Assembly: GCA_021771815.1 (NCBI GenBank)
Contig: JAETOE010000034.1
Coordinates: 1 to 37,197 of the forward strand
Direction: 5' to 3'
Origin: Roseburia hominis
Lineage (GTDB): Bacteria > Bacillota > Clostridia > Lachnospirales > Lachnospiraceae
Length of the DNA stretch: 37,197 nucleotides
Of this stretch, positions 1 to 7,591 are shown in pieces; within the stretch, counting starts at the first letter, position 1; each line of letters starts with the position of its first letter. The position numbers and the translations under genes are program-made. The notes below the pieces were generated by a model, which was not told the origin of the DNA, made no database searches, and worked only from the letters and a program-made list of their open reading frames with translations.

Positions 1-139
1 GCGCCGCATTTTTCGATGGATTTGTCAAGAGTTTCGGGCAAAAAAGTGGGGGGATTTTATAAAAAATGGAATCTGAAAGCCTTGATTTTACTGGGCCGAA
101 GATTCCGAGAGATTATCAAAGAGAAAAGGAGGAAAAGGT
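1..139 (+). other. Upstream edge, possible tail of preceding gene plus fruA RBS
   Basis: No complete gene fits here. One plus-strand frame is open from base 3 to a TAA at 60-62 and would encode 19 residues rich in Phe, Gly and Ser, so this may be the end of a gene lying left of the window. In fructose operons that gene is often fruK, but 19 residues cannot establish it. Bases 128-135 hold a strong AAGGAGGA Shine-Dalgarno for fruA. I see no convincing promoter, which suggests fruA is cotranscribed from further upstream. Confidence 0.35.
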
Positions 140-2080
140 ATGAGAATCAAAGAATTACTGGCCGCAGAGAGCATATCGCTTAACGGAACATGCGGCAGTA
201 AAAAAGAGGCGCTTGATACGATGGTGGCGCTGATGGCAAAAAGTGGGAAAATTGCAGATGTGGAAACCTATCGCAAGGGTGTTTATGCGCGCGAGGAGGA
301 GAGCACGACAGGAATCGGAGAAGGGATAGCGATCCCGCACTGTAAGTCTGACGCGGTAAAGGCGCCCGGGCTCGCTGCTATGGTCGTAAAGGACGGCGTG
401 GATTTTGATGCGCTTGACGGGGGAAAGGTGCACCTGATTTTCCTTATCGCCGCGCCGGATACCAAGGACAATGTACATCTGGATGTACTTAGCAAGCTGT
501 CCGTTCTTCTGATGGATGAGGGCTTTACAACAAAATTGAAAAATGCAAAGACGGTCGATGAATTTCTGGGAATCATCGACGATGCGGAGACAAAGAAGGA
601 CGCGGCGGAGAATGAGAAAATGTCCGCAGAGGCGAAGAAAGAAGAGAAGACGCCGGATGCACAGGAAGGAAGGCTTGTCCTTGCGGTGACCGGATGTCCG
701 ACAGGGATCGCGCATACTTATATGGCGGCGGAAGCTTTGGAGAAAAAGGCGAAAGAAATCGGATGCCGCATCAAGGTCGAGACGAGAGGATCGGGCGGTG
801 CGAAAAATGTGCTTACGAAAGCGGAGATTGCAGAAGCGGAGTGCATTATTGTGGCGGCGGACACGCAGGTTCCGATGGAACGCTTTGCGGGCAAGCCGGT
901 GATCCAGTGTAAGGTGGCGGACGGAATCAGCAAAGCAGGGGAATTGATCGATAAGGCTCTTTCGGGGCATGTGTCCGTTTATCAGGCGGCAGGAGACAGC
1001 CATACCGCAGATGAAGAAGAAGGAAAAGACAGCATCGGACATCAGATCTACAAGCATTTGATGAACGGCGTTTCCCATATGCTTCCGTTCGTAGTAGGCG
1101 GCGGTATTCTGATTGCGCTGGCATTCCTGATCGATGGCTTTGCGGTTGACTTAAATGCACTTTCATTGGAGGAGCGCGCGAACTTCGGCACGATCACCCC
1201 GCTTGCGGCGCTGCTTAAGAGCGGCATCGGCGGCGTGGCGTTCGGTTTCATGCTCCCGATTCTTGCGGGTTACATTGCAATGAGTATTGCGGATCGCCCG
1301 GGACTCGCCGTCGGTTTTGTCGGCGGAGCGATCGCGGCGAACGGAACGTCCGGCTTTCTTGGGGCATTGATTGCAGGCTTTGCAGCAGGCTATATTGTAC
1401 TGGGGCTAAAGAAGCTGTTCGAAAAGCTGCCGAAGAGTCTTGAGGGTATCAAACCGGTGCTGCTGTACCCGCTGTTTGGAATATTATTGATCGGACTGGC
1501 GATGATTTATATTGTAGAGCCGCCGATCGGCGCATTGAACACGGCAATCAACAGTGGACTCAACAGCTTAAACGGCGCGAGCGCTATCATTCTCGGAGCG
1601 CTGCTCGGCGGAATGATGTCGGTGGATATGGGTGGTCCGGTCAATAAAGCGGCTTATGTATTCGGAACGGCGTCGATTGCAGCAGGAAACTATAACATTA
1701 TGGCGGCAGTTATGATCGGAGGAATGGTTCCGCCGCTTGCCATCGCGCTTGCGACCATATTCTTTAAGAATAAGTTCACCGCAGAAGAGCGCAAAGCAGG
1801 TCCTACGAACTTTATCATGGGATTATCTTTTATCTCAGAGGGTGCAATTCCGTTCGCGGCATCCGATCCGCTGCGCGTTCTGCCGTCCTGTATCGTCGGC
1901 TCGGCAGTGGCAGGCGCGCTTTCCATGGCGTTTGGCTGTACATTGATGGCACCGCACGGAGGAATCTTCGTATTCCCGACTGTCGGCAATCCGCTTTTGT
2001 ATCTGCTGGCGCTTGCGGTCGGTTCTGCTGTAGGCTGTGTGCTGCTCGGCGTATTGAAGAAGGATGTTACAAAGCAATAG
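140..2080 (+). CDS. fruA: PTS fructose transporter, fused EIIA-EIIB-EIIC
   Basis: This protein imports fructose across the membrane and phosphorylates it to fructose 1-phosphate, using phosphate passed from HPr. The 646 residues contain all three modules. An EIIA domain (about 1-150) has the phospho-histidine in GIAIPHCKS at H67. A charged Lys/Glu linker covers 150-175. An EIIB domain (176-275) has the phospho-cysteine in TGCPTGIAHTY at C186. A hydrophobic EIIC transport domain runs from about 300 to 646 and includes GVSHMLPFVVGGG and the substrate-loop segment MGGPVNKAAY. The length is normal for the fused A-B-C form. The ATG at 140 is preceded by a strong RBS. An HPr gene and ptsI follow on the same strand at short spacing, so this should be one operon. 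Fructose specificity follows from the family; mannitol or mannose subfamilies are less likely because of the A-B-C order. Confidence 0.95.
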   Translation: MRIKELLAAESISLNGTCGSKKEALDTMVALMAKSGKIADVETYRKGVYAREEESTTGIGEGIAIPHCKSDAVKAPGLAAMVVKDGVDFDALDGGKVHLIFLIAAPDTKDNVHLDVLSKLSVLLMDEGFTTKLKNAKTVDEFLGIIDDAETKKDAAENEKMSAEAKKEEKTPDAQEGRLVLAVTGCPTGIAHTYMAAEALEKKAKEIGCRIKVETRGSGGAKNVLTKAEIAEAECIIVAADTQVPMERFAGKPVIQCKVADGISKAGELIDKALSGHVSVYQAAGDSHTADEEEGKDSIGHQIYKHLMNGVSHMLPFVVGGGILIALAFLIDGFAVDLNALSLEERANFGTITPLAALLKSGIGGVAFGFMLPILAGYIAMSIADRPGLAVGFVGGAIAANGTSGFLGALIAGFAAGYIVLGLKKLFEKLPKSLEGIKPVLLYPLFGILLIGLAMIYIVEPPIGALNTAINSGLNSLNGASAIILGALLGGMMSVDMGGPVNKAAYVFGTASIAAGNYNIMAAVMIGGMVPPLAIALATIFFKNKFTAEERKAGPTNFIMGLSFISEGAIPFAASDPLRVLPSCIVGSAVAGALSMAFGCTLMAPHGGIFVFPTVGNPLLYLLALAVGSAVGCVLLGVLKKDVTKQ

Positions 2081-2108
2081 AGAAATAATAGAAAGAGAGG
2101 AAAAAATC

Positions 2109-2366
2109 ATGAAAGAGTTCACATATGTTATCAAGGATGCACAGGGGATTCATGCCCGCCCGGCAGGGCTGTTCGTCAAGGAGGCTGCGGCGTTTCCGTG
2201 CAGCATCACGATTGCGAAGGACGGAAAAGAAGTCGATGCGAAGAGAATCTTCGGAGTCATGGGGCTTGGCGTAAAGTGCGGTGAAGAGATCGTGCTAAAG
2301 GCGGAAGGCGAGCGTGAAGAGGAAGCAATCGAAAAACTGGGCGCATTTCTGCAGGAAAATCTGTAA
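2109..2366 (+). CDS. ptsH: HPr family phosphocarrier lacking Ser46
   Basis: This is an 85-residue cytoplasmic phosphocarrier that moves phosphate from Enzyme I to EIIA domains. The active-site histidine is H15 in the motif GIHARPAG. The start at 2109 is chosen over an in-frame upstream start at 2064, because 2064 lies inside fruA and the 2109 product has exactly the canonical HPr N-terminus; GAGAGGAAAA precedes it. In classical Gram-positive HPr, residue 46 in the K-S-I-M-G-V-M stretch is a serine phosphorylated by HPr kinase. Here the aligned stretch is AKRIFGVMG, putting arginine at 46. The protein is therefore predicted to carry sugar phosphate flux but not to serve as the P-Ser-HPr corepressor of CcpA. 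It sits 28 bases after fruA and 69 before ptsI. Confidence 0.93.
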   Translation: MKEFTYVIKDAQGIHARPAGLFVKEAAAFPCSITIAKDGKEVDAKRIFGVMGLGVKCGEEIVLKAEGEREEEAIEKLGAFLQENL

Positions 2367-2373
2367 ATTACAG

Positions 2374-2412
2374 GCGGCACGGATGGCGTAGGGGGGTCAT
2401 CGTCTGTGCCGC
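2374..2412 (+). promoter_or_regulatory. Intercistronic hairpin between HPr and EI genes
   Basis: Bases 2374-2385 (GCGGCACGGATG) pair along their full length with 2401-2412 (CGTCTGTGCCGC), using ten Watson-Crick and two G-U pairs, around a 15-base loop containing a run of six G. No T-run follows, so it is not a standard terminator. It may stabilise the upstream fruA-ptsH message or lower expression of ptsI relative to HPr. That role is inference. Confidence 0.55.
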
Positions 2413-2435
2413 AGCGGAAGGAATGGAGGTATGAC

Positions 2436-4067
2436 ATGGTACTGGAAGGCAAAAGCGTATTTGGTGGAATTGCAATCGGACGCCTGTCTGTATACAACAA
2501 AAAAGACCATCAGGTGAAGCGCCATAAAATAGCGGACGCCGCAGCCGAGACCGCGCGTTTTACCACGGCAAGGGAAACGGCGAAGGAGCAGCTGGCAGGC
2601 TTATATGAAAAGGCGGTAAGAGAGGTCGGAGAGACAGGCGCGATGATCTTTGAGGTGCATCAGATGATGTTAGACGACCTCGACTATATAGAATCCGTCA
2701 CAAATATGATCGAGACGCAGCAGGTCAACGCGGAATTTGCGGTGGCGACGACCGGGGATAATTTTGCTGCCATGTTTGCGGCGATGGATGATGATTATAT
2801 GAAGGAGCGCGCAGCCGATGTAAAGGATGTCAGCAACCGTGTCATCTCAATCCTGCTCGGAGCGGAGAGCGGAGCGCTCGGAGGAGATGAACCTGTCATT
2901 CTGCTGGCGGAGGATCTGGCGCCGAGTGAGACGGTGCAGCTCGATAAGAGCAAGGTGCTTTCCTTTGTAACACGGCTTGGTTCGACGAATTCCCATACTG
3001 CGATTCTTGCAAGAACCATGAATATTCCGGCATTGATAGGAATTGACTTTGCGGAGGATGTGGACGGAAAGCCCGGGATCGTCGACGGCTATACGGGAAC
3101 GCTGATCGTGGAACCGGATGAGAGTACGCTTGCAGAATACCGGGAGAAAAAGGCGGCGGACGAAGAGAAAAAAAGACTCCTGCAGGAACTCAAAGGAAAA
3201 GAAAATATTACGGCGGATGGCAGGAAGATTAATCTGTATGCCAACATCGGCGGCGTGGCGGACGTGGCGGGCGTGCTTGCCAATGACGCGGGCGGGATCG
3301 GGCTGTTCCGCAGTGAATTTCTTTATCTGGAATCGAACGATTATCCGACCGAGGAGGCACAATTCGCGGCTTATAAGGCGGTAGCGGAGAATATGGCGGG
3401 GAAGAAGGTCATCATCCGCACTCTGGACATCGGCGCGGATAAGCAGGTGGATTATTTCCATATGGACAGGGAAGAAAATCCGGCAATGGGCTATCGTGCG
3501 ATCCGCATTTGCCTTGACCGGACGGAGATCTTTAAGACGCAGCTCCGTGCGATCTACCGCGCGAGCTATTACGGAACTATATCCATCATGTTCCCGATGA
3601 TTATTTCCGTGGCGGAGGTAAAGCGTATCAAAGAAATCATTACAGAGGTAAAGGCGGAACTTACGGAGCAGGGGATTCCGTACAAGAACTGTGAGATCGG
3701 AATTATGATCGAGACGCCGGCGGCAGTAATGATCTCGGATCTTCTTGCGAAAGAGGTAGATTTCTTCTCCGTGGGAACCAATGACCTGACACAGTACACG
3801 CTTGCCATCGACCGTCAGAACCCGAAGCTGGATGCAATCTATGATTCGCACCATGAGGCAATCCTTCGGATGCTTCGCGTCGTTGTGGAGAACGGGCATA
3901 AGGAGAACTGCTGGGTGGGCATCTGCGGTGAATTGGGTGCCGACACGTCGCTGACGGAGACGTTCTTGCAGATGGGCGTAGACGAACTCTCCGTCGCACC
4001 GGGCATGATCTTAAAGGTGCGGGAAGCGATTCGTAATTCCGTGGCAAACTGCGGGGAGAAATTTTAG
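2436..4067 (+). CDS. ptsI: Phosphoenolpyruvate-protein phosphotransferase (PTS Enzyme I)
   Basis: Enzyme I starts the PTS relay by taking phosphate from PEP and passing it to HPr. From the ATG at 2436 it has 543 residues, a little shorter than the usual 570. The N-terminal half contains the phospho-histidine in LGSTNSHTAILA at H187. The C-terminal PEP-binding barrel contains FLYLESNDYPTEEAQ, VGTNDLTQYTLAIDRQN and the catalytic-cysteine segment CWVGICGELGAD. An in-frame GTG at 2406 would add ten residues. The ATG at 2436 is preferred because GGAGG (2425-2429) lies six bases upstream and the product then starts like other EI proteins. Its TAG overlaps the stop codon of the convergent Y-family polymerase gene by four bases. 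It is the last gene of the fructose PTS operon. Confidence 0.96.
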   Translation: MVLEGKSVFGGIAIGRLSVYNKKDHQVKRHKIADAAAETARFTTARETAKEQLAGLYEKAVREVGETGAMIFEVHQMMLDDLDYIESVTNMIETQQVNAEFAVATTGDNFAAMFAAMDDDYMKERAADVKDVSNRVISILLGAESGALGGDEPVILLAEDLAPSETVQLDKSKVLSFVTRLGSTNSHTAILARTMNIPALIGIDFAEDVDGKPGIVDGYTGTLIVEPDESTLAEYREKKAADEEKKRLLQELKGKENITADGRKINLYANIGGVADVAGVLANDAGGIGLFRSEFLYLESNDYPTEEAQFAAYKAVAENMAGKKVIIRTLDIGADKQVDYFHMDREENPAMGYRAIRICLDRTEIFKTQLRAIYRASYYGTISIMFPMIISVAEVKRIKEIITEVKAELTEQGIPYKNCEIGIMIETPAAVMISDLLAKEVDFFSVGTNDLTQYTLAIDRQNPKLDAIYDSHHEAILRMLRVVVENGHKENCWVGICGELGADTSLTETFLQMGVDELSVAPGMILKVREAIRNSVANCGEKF

Positions 4068-5320
4068 TCCTCGTCGGGAAGCTCGTGGCTTCTGCCGCGC
4101 CTGATGTGGGAGATACCGGCGCTTTTGGCGGCGGGGTCCATGAAGCAGGCACGCTTGATGGATTCCTCCCCATAGCGCGTGCGGATCGAGTCTACCGCCT
4201 GATTGAGCCTGGATAACTTCTCTGTGCGTTCCATATCGAACAGGCTGTACTGCTCGTAGCTTTCGGCGGTCGCCTTGCTTGTGGACACACCTAAGAGGCG
4301 GATCGGGCTGTGATCCCAGAGGGCGTCGAACAGCTCGCAGGCACATTCGTAGATGCGCTCCGTGACATTCGTGGAGGACGGGAGCGTCATCTGGCGGGAG
4401 GTCTGGCGGAATTCATTGTCCACAATCTGTACTTGTACCACACTGATGTAGGCCTTTGCGGAGCGGATTCTTGCACCGACAGTCTCGCAGAGGGAAAGGA
4501 GTACATGCCTGGCGGTATCAGCGTCCGTGACGTCGTAGGACAGTGTCAGAGAATTCCCATAGCCCTTGTTGGCGGGCGATTCGTGCGTCAGTTCGGCGGA
4601 CTCGATCCCGTTGGCGTAGTGCCAGATTGTGTCGCCGTGCGACTTTAGCATGGAGACGATCATAGCGTGGTCAGAGCGTGCAAGCTCGCCGATCGTCGTG
4701 ATGCCGAGAGAATGGAGGCGTTTGGCGGAGGACTTCCCGACAAAGAAGAGATCTTCAACGGGAAGAGGCCAGAGCTTGTCAGCGATCTCTTCGGGAAAGA
4801 GGGTGTGCACCTTATCCGGCTTCTCAAAGTCGGACGCCATCTTCGCGAGCAGACGGTTTACAGATACGCCGATATTGACGGTAAAGCCAAGTTCCGTCCG
4901 AATCGTGTCCTTTAATGTGTGGGCGAACGCGACGGGATCGCCGTAGAGCGATGTCGTTCCCGTCATGTCGCAGAAGGCTTCGTCGATGCTGTACGCCTCT
5001 ACGGACGGCGCATAACGGCGCAGCAGTTCCATGAACGCATCCGAGCGTCTGGCATAAATAGGATAATGAGGGGGATAGATCTTAAGACCGGGGCATTTGC
5101 GTCTTGCATGGGCAAGGGGGTCTCCGGTCTTTATGCCGTACTTTTTGGCGGGGACGGATTTCGCAAGGACAATCCCGTGACGTCTTGACTCGTCGCCGCC
5201 GATGACGGAGGGGAAAGTGCGGATATCGGGAGCGTCCGGATCTTTGCGCAGTAGTTCGGCGGCTTCCCAGCTTAAGAACGCAGAATTTACATCGATATGA
5301 TAGATCAGTGATTCCGGCAT
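4064..5320 (-). CDS. dinB: Y-family translesion DNA polymerase (DinB/Pol IV type)
   Basis: This is a low-fidelity polymerase that copies past damaged DNA. The 418-residue protein begins with YHIDVNSAFLSWEA, which holds the first catalytic aspartate (D10) and an aromatic steric-gate residue (F15). The second catalytic motif is SIDEAFCDMTG (D113, E114). A little-finger domain follows, and near the C-terminus QYSLFD resembles the beta-clamp binding motif Q-x-x-L-F. The start at 5320 is preferred to longer upstream starts because GGAGGTG lies six bases before it and the family N-terminus begins there. A promoter and an SOS box lie just upstream (5385-5434). The gene is convergent with ptsI and their stops overlap by four bases. 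Pol IV is the best call, though other Y-family subgroups cannot be fully excluded. Confidence 0.93.
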   Translation of the reverse strand: MPESLIYHIDVNSAFLSWEAAELLRKDPDAPDIRTFPSVIGGDESRRHGIVLAKSVPAKKYGIKTGDPLAHARRKCPGLKIYPPHYPIYARRSDAFMELLRRYAPSVEAYSIDEAFCDMTGTTSLYGDPVAFAHTLKDTIRTELGFTVNIGVSVNRLLAKMASDFEKPDKVHTLFPEEIADKLWPLPVEDLFFVGKSSAKRLHSLGITTIGELARSDHAMIVSMLKSHGDTIWHYANGIESAELTHESPANKGYGNSLTLSYDVTDADTARHVLLSLCETVGARIRSAKAYISVVQVQIVDNEFRQTSRQMTLPSSTNVTERIYECACELFDALWDHSPIRLLGVSTSKATAESYEQYSLFDMERTEKLSRLNQAVDSIRTRYGEESIKRACFMDPAAKSAGISHIRRGRSHELPDED

Positions 5321-5331
5321 AACGCACCTCC

Positions 5332-5360
5332 TTGCGACCACACATTCCATTTGCTATAAT
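5332..5360 (+). promoter_or_regulatory. Sigma-A promoter toward the DUF4422 gene
   Basis: The -35 TTGCGA (5332-5337) and -10 TATAAT (5355-5360) are separated by exactly 17 bases, and TG at 5352-5353 makes an extended -10. Transcription should start near 5367 and run right. The -35 lies immediately beside the dinB Shine-Dalgarno on the opposite strand. Confidence 0.75.
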
Positions 5361-5384
5361 ATGCCATGGATATCTATGTCTTAT

Positions 5385-5413
5385 ATTATAGCAAAAAGGG
5401 AACCATATGTAAA
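5385..5413 (-). promoter_or_regulatory. Sigma-A promoter toward dinB
   Basis: Read on the minus strand, the -35 is TTTACA (5413 down to 5408) and the -10 is TATAAT (5390 down to 5385). The spacer is 17 bases and an upstream TG makes an extended -10. The start point would be near 5378, leaving a leader of roughly 58 bases before dinB. The 9-base extended -10 TGCTATAAT is identical to that of the opposing promoter at 5352-5360, so the two form an inverted repeat. Confidence 0.78.
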
Positions 5414-5420
5414 TAAAATT

Positions 5421-5434
5421 CGAACAAATGTTCC
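5421..5434. promoter_or_regulatory. LexA/DinR SOS box
   Basis: The sequence CGAACAAATGTTCC matches every position of the Gram-positive SOS consensus CGAAC-RNRY-GTTYC. It lies seven bases upstream of the dinB -35 and also inside the leader of the rightward DUF4422 transcript, 17 bases before its start codon. LexA bound here could repress dinB and block or reduce transcription of the DUF4422 gene. The match is read directly; regulation is inferred from the family. Confidence 0.85.
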
Positions 5435-5451
5435 TTTCTCTGGAGGAGAAG

Positions 5452-6579
5452 ATGAAGCTTCGCATTTATACGCTGACACACAAGAAATTCGAAGTGCCGA
5501 AAGACCCCATGTACCAGCCGCTTCATGTCGGGCGCGCGGTGAGCGGCGATCTGGGCTATCCGGGCGACGACACGGGAGAGAATATTTCGGCGCTCAACTG
5601 TTATTACAGTGAACTGACCGGACTGTACTGGATCTGGAAGAATTGTAAGGACGTGGACTATGTCGGAACCTGCCATTACAGACGATACCTGATCAACGGG
5701 CAGGAACAGATCTTTACATATGCAGAGTATGAGGCGCTGCTTTCGGACTACGACCTTATTACCACACGCAGAGTACGGCTGAACAATTCCTACTATTTTG
5801 GATTCTGCGCGAATCACAACGGGAAGGCGCTGGATGCGACGGGGGAGGTCATAAGGGAATTGTACCCCGGATATTATGAGACTTTCGTGCGTCTCGTACA
5901 TGGAACGGAGACTTACTTTGGGAATATGATGGTCATGTCGAAAGTGCTCTTTGATGAATATGCCAGGTGGCTGTTTACGATTTTTTCTGCTGTGGCGGGG
6001 CGCATTGAACTGGAGACGGGAGAGGATGCTTACCACAAGCGGGTGTTTGGATTTATTTCAGAATTTCTGCTGCTCGTGTGGGCGACCGTCCGGAGGCTTA
6101 AGGTGTGTGAGTGTAAGGTCGGGATGCTCGGCGAAAAGGCGGAGACAAGGGAACTCAAGGAAAAGCTGGCGGAGTATTTTGCGGCGCGCGACATAGACGG
6201 CGCGAAAGCGTATTTCCTCAAGCGGAAGAAGGAGCGCCCGGATGTGATGATGGAGGCTTCGGATGTGACAGGCGAACTTAAGATTTGTATGCAGGTCATT
6301 GCGACGGCGGGAAAAGAGCGGCAGATCTGCGGGAGCAGTATTCTTGACCGGGAGAACCGCTACACGGAGCTGATGAAGATTTTTGCGGGAATCAATGGCG
6401 TCATTTACCGTTACCGCAACCATATGGAAGCGGAGGAGGACGTCCATTTTCTGAGAAAATACGGGATTTCCGGCACTGCGCTTGCAGTTGCAGAAAAGCT
6501 TGTGGGCGATGAGCCGGCTGTACAGGAAGAGGTGCTTTTTCGCATCGAAAAGGATTTGGAAACGTCCGGTCAGGGTTGA
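5452..6579 (+). CDS. DUF4422 domain protein, putative glycosyltransferase
   Basis: The 375-residue protein opens with MKLRIYTLTHKKF and contains NCYYSELTGLYWIWKN followed by YVGTCHYRRYL. These are the hallmark segments of the DUF4422 family, which is often found in capsule and exopolysaccharide clusters and is thought to have a glycosyltransferase-like fold. A second conserved-looking segment is GNMMVMSKVLFDEY. The C-terminal third (about 240-375) is not recognisable and may be specific. No signal peptide or membrane helix is evident, so it should be cytoplasmic. The ATG at 5452 has GGAGGAG spaced four bases upstream; an earlier in-frame start at 5428 lies inside the SOS box and has no RBS. 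No other sugar-polymer genes are adjacent, so its acceptor and donor are unknown. Confidence 0.8.
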   Translation: MKLRIYTLTHKKFEVPKDPMYQPLHVGRAVSGDLGYPGDDTGENISALNCYYSELTGLYWIWKNCKDVDYVGTCHYRRYLINGQEQIFTYAEYEALLSDYDLITTRRVRLNNSYYFGFCANHNGKALDATGEVIRELYPGYYETFVRLVHGTETYFGNMMVMSKVLFDEYARWLFTIFSAVAGRIELETGEDAYHKRVFGFISEFLLLVWATVRRLKVCECKVGMLGEKAETRELKEKLAEYFAARDIDGAKAYFLKRKKERPDVMMEASDVTGELKICMQVIATAGKERQICGSSILDRENRYTELMKIFAGINGVIYRYRNHMEAEEDVHFLRKYGISGTALAVAEKLVGDEPAVQEEVLFRIEKDLETSGQG

Positions 6580-6604
6580 AAAAGGAGATCGGATATAGTA
6601 CAAT
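6576..6604 (+). promoter_or_regulatory. Rubrerythrin promoter
   Basis: TTGAAA (6576-6581) and TACAAT (6599-6604) are separated by exactly 17 bases. The -35 overlaps the stop codon of the preceding gene. A start near 6611 would leave a short leader ending in AAGGAGG before rubrerythrin. Confidence 0.75.
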
Positions 6605-6642
6605 ATTGCAGTATAAATGATGGATAAATAAGGAGGTTAAAC

Positions 6643-7185
6643 ATGGCGGAATTAAAGGGAACAAAGACAGAAGCAAATCTTATGGCAGCATTTGCAGGCG
6701 AGTCTCAGGCGAGGAATAAGTACACCTATTACGCATCCAAGGCAAAGAAAGACGGATATGTGCAGATTGCGAACATTTTTGAGGAGACTGCGGCAAATGA
6801 GAAAGAGCATGCGAAAATCTGGTTCAAGCTGCTCCATGACGGCGCGGTGCCGGATACGGTGACCAATTTAAAGGATGCGGCGGACGGAGAGAATTACGAA
6901 TGGACCGATATGTACGCACAGTTCGCAAAGGATGCAAAGGAAGAAGGATTTGAGGAGATTGCAAAGCTGTTCGAAGAGGTCGGCAGGATTGAGAAGGAGC
7001 ATGAGGAGCGTTATCGCAAACTGCTCGCAAATATTGAGGGCGGTCTTGTATTCTCGAGAGACGGCGACTGCATCTGGCAGTGTTCTAACTGCGGTCATAT
7101 TGTAGTTGGAAAGGCGGCTCCGGAAGTTTGTCCGGTATGCAATCACCCGCAGGCGTATTTTCAGATCAAGGCGGAAAATTATTAG
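6643..7185 (+). CDS. rbr: Rubrerythrin
   Basis: Rubrerythrin is a cytoplasmic non-heme iron peroxidase that reduces hydrogen peroxide in anaerobes. The 180-residue protein has the standard architecture. A ferritin-like four-helix domain (1-135) carries diiron ligands in [11 protein letters not shown] (E20), ANEKEHAK (E53, H56) and [10 protein letters not shown] (E117, H120). A C-terminal rubredoxin domain has two cysteine pairs, CSNC (C147, C150) and CPVC (C163, C166), which bind the electron-transfer iron. Nothing is missing. AAGGAGG lies about ten bases before the ATG, and a strong promoter and a terminator flank the gene, so it is a single-gene transcription unit. Oxidative-stress control is common for the family, but no operator is visible. 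Confidence 0.97.
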   Translation: MAELKGTKTEANLMAAFAGESQARNKYTYYASKAKKDGYVQIANIFEETAANEKEHAKIWFKLLHDGAVPDTVTNLKDAADGENYEWTDMYAQFAKDAKEEGFEEIAKLFEEVGRIEKEHEERYRKLLANIEGGLVFSRDGDCIWQCSNCGHIVVGKAAPEVCPVCNHPQAYFQIKAENY

Positions 7186-7226
7186 AAAAAGCCTTTGGCA
7201 TCAGGAGAAGGAATCGTGAATAAAAG

Positions 7227-7267
7227 CCTCATTCCCGGTGGGAGCGAACCGGAAATGAGGTTTTTTT
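7227..7267 (+). terminator. Rho-independent terminator after rubrerythrin
   Basis: Arm CCTCATTCCCGGT (7227-7239) pairs with ACCGGAAATGAGG (7248-7260) with one mismatch across an eight-base loop, followed by seven T residues and a second T-run a few bases later. Confidence 0.9.
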
Positions 7268-7287
7268 ATGTTTTTTTAGGAATAAGC

Positions 7288-7316
7288 TTGAAAAAAGAAT
7301 GGATTTCTGTTACCAT
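7288..7316 (+). promoter_or_regulatory. Promoter for tRNA-Arg
   Basis: TTGAAA (7288-7293) is followed after 17 bases by TACCAT (7311-7316). The predicted start near 7323 lies 26 bases before the tRNA. Confidence 0.6.
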
Positions 7317-7348
7317 GTATAAGTTCTTTCTGATAGAGTCAGAAATGT

Positions 7349-7420
7349 GCAACCGTAGTCTAATGGATAGAACACCGGACTCCGACTCCGGCAATGCGGG
7401 TTCGATTCCCGCCGGGTGCA
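7349..7420 (+). tRNA. tRNA-Arg, anticodon CCG
   Basis: The 72-base sequence folds as a full cloverleaf. The acceptor is GCAACCG with CGGGTGC, the D-arm begins GTCT, and the anticodon stem CCGGA/TCCGG encloses the loop CTCCGAC with anticodon CCG (7382-7384). The T-stem GCGGG/CCCGC has the loop TTCGATT, and the discriminator is A at 7420. It reads the arginine codon CGG. CCA is not encoded. Two stem positions do not pair: A7352 faces G7416 in the acceptor and C7360 faces A7371 in the D-stem. In related clostridial tRNAs I recall C and G at these places. The gene is probably functional but slightly degenerate. Confidence 0.9.
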
Positions 7421-7591
7421 TTTATATGGAGATGACGGCACGGATATGCCGGCTGTCATGGAATATTGGATATGCATTGACGGAACATGTACCGTCTGAT
7501 GGAACAGCGGCGTTGGCGGACGTGCGCGCGGACGATGCAGAGCTACAGCAGGATAGCGGATAAGATCTCAGAAAGGTACGGTGGATTATCG

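Noticed and set aside
155-1078. Open frame on the minus strand inside fruA (307 codons)
   Set aside because: It is antisense to clear EIIA and EIIB motifs, with Arg/Phe/Cys-rich composition typical of shadow frames.
2847-3899. Long open frame on the minus strand inside ptsI (350 codons)
   Set aside because: It lies wholly antisense to a well-conserved Enzyme I gene, has no RBS and its product is Arg/His-rich with no family resemblance; a by-product of GC-rich codons.
7195-7563. Plus-strand open frame spanning a terminator and a tRNA
   Set aside because: It runs through the rubrerythrin terminator and the whole tRNA-Arg gene, so it cannot be a real gene.
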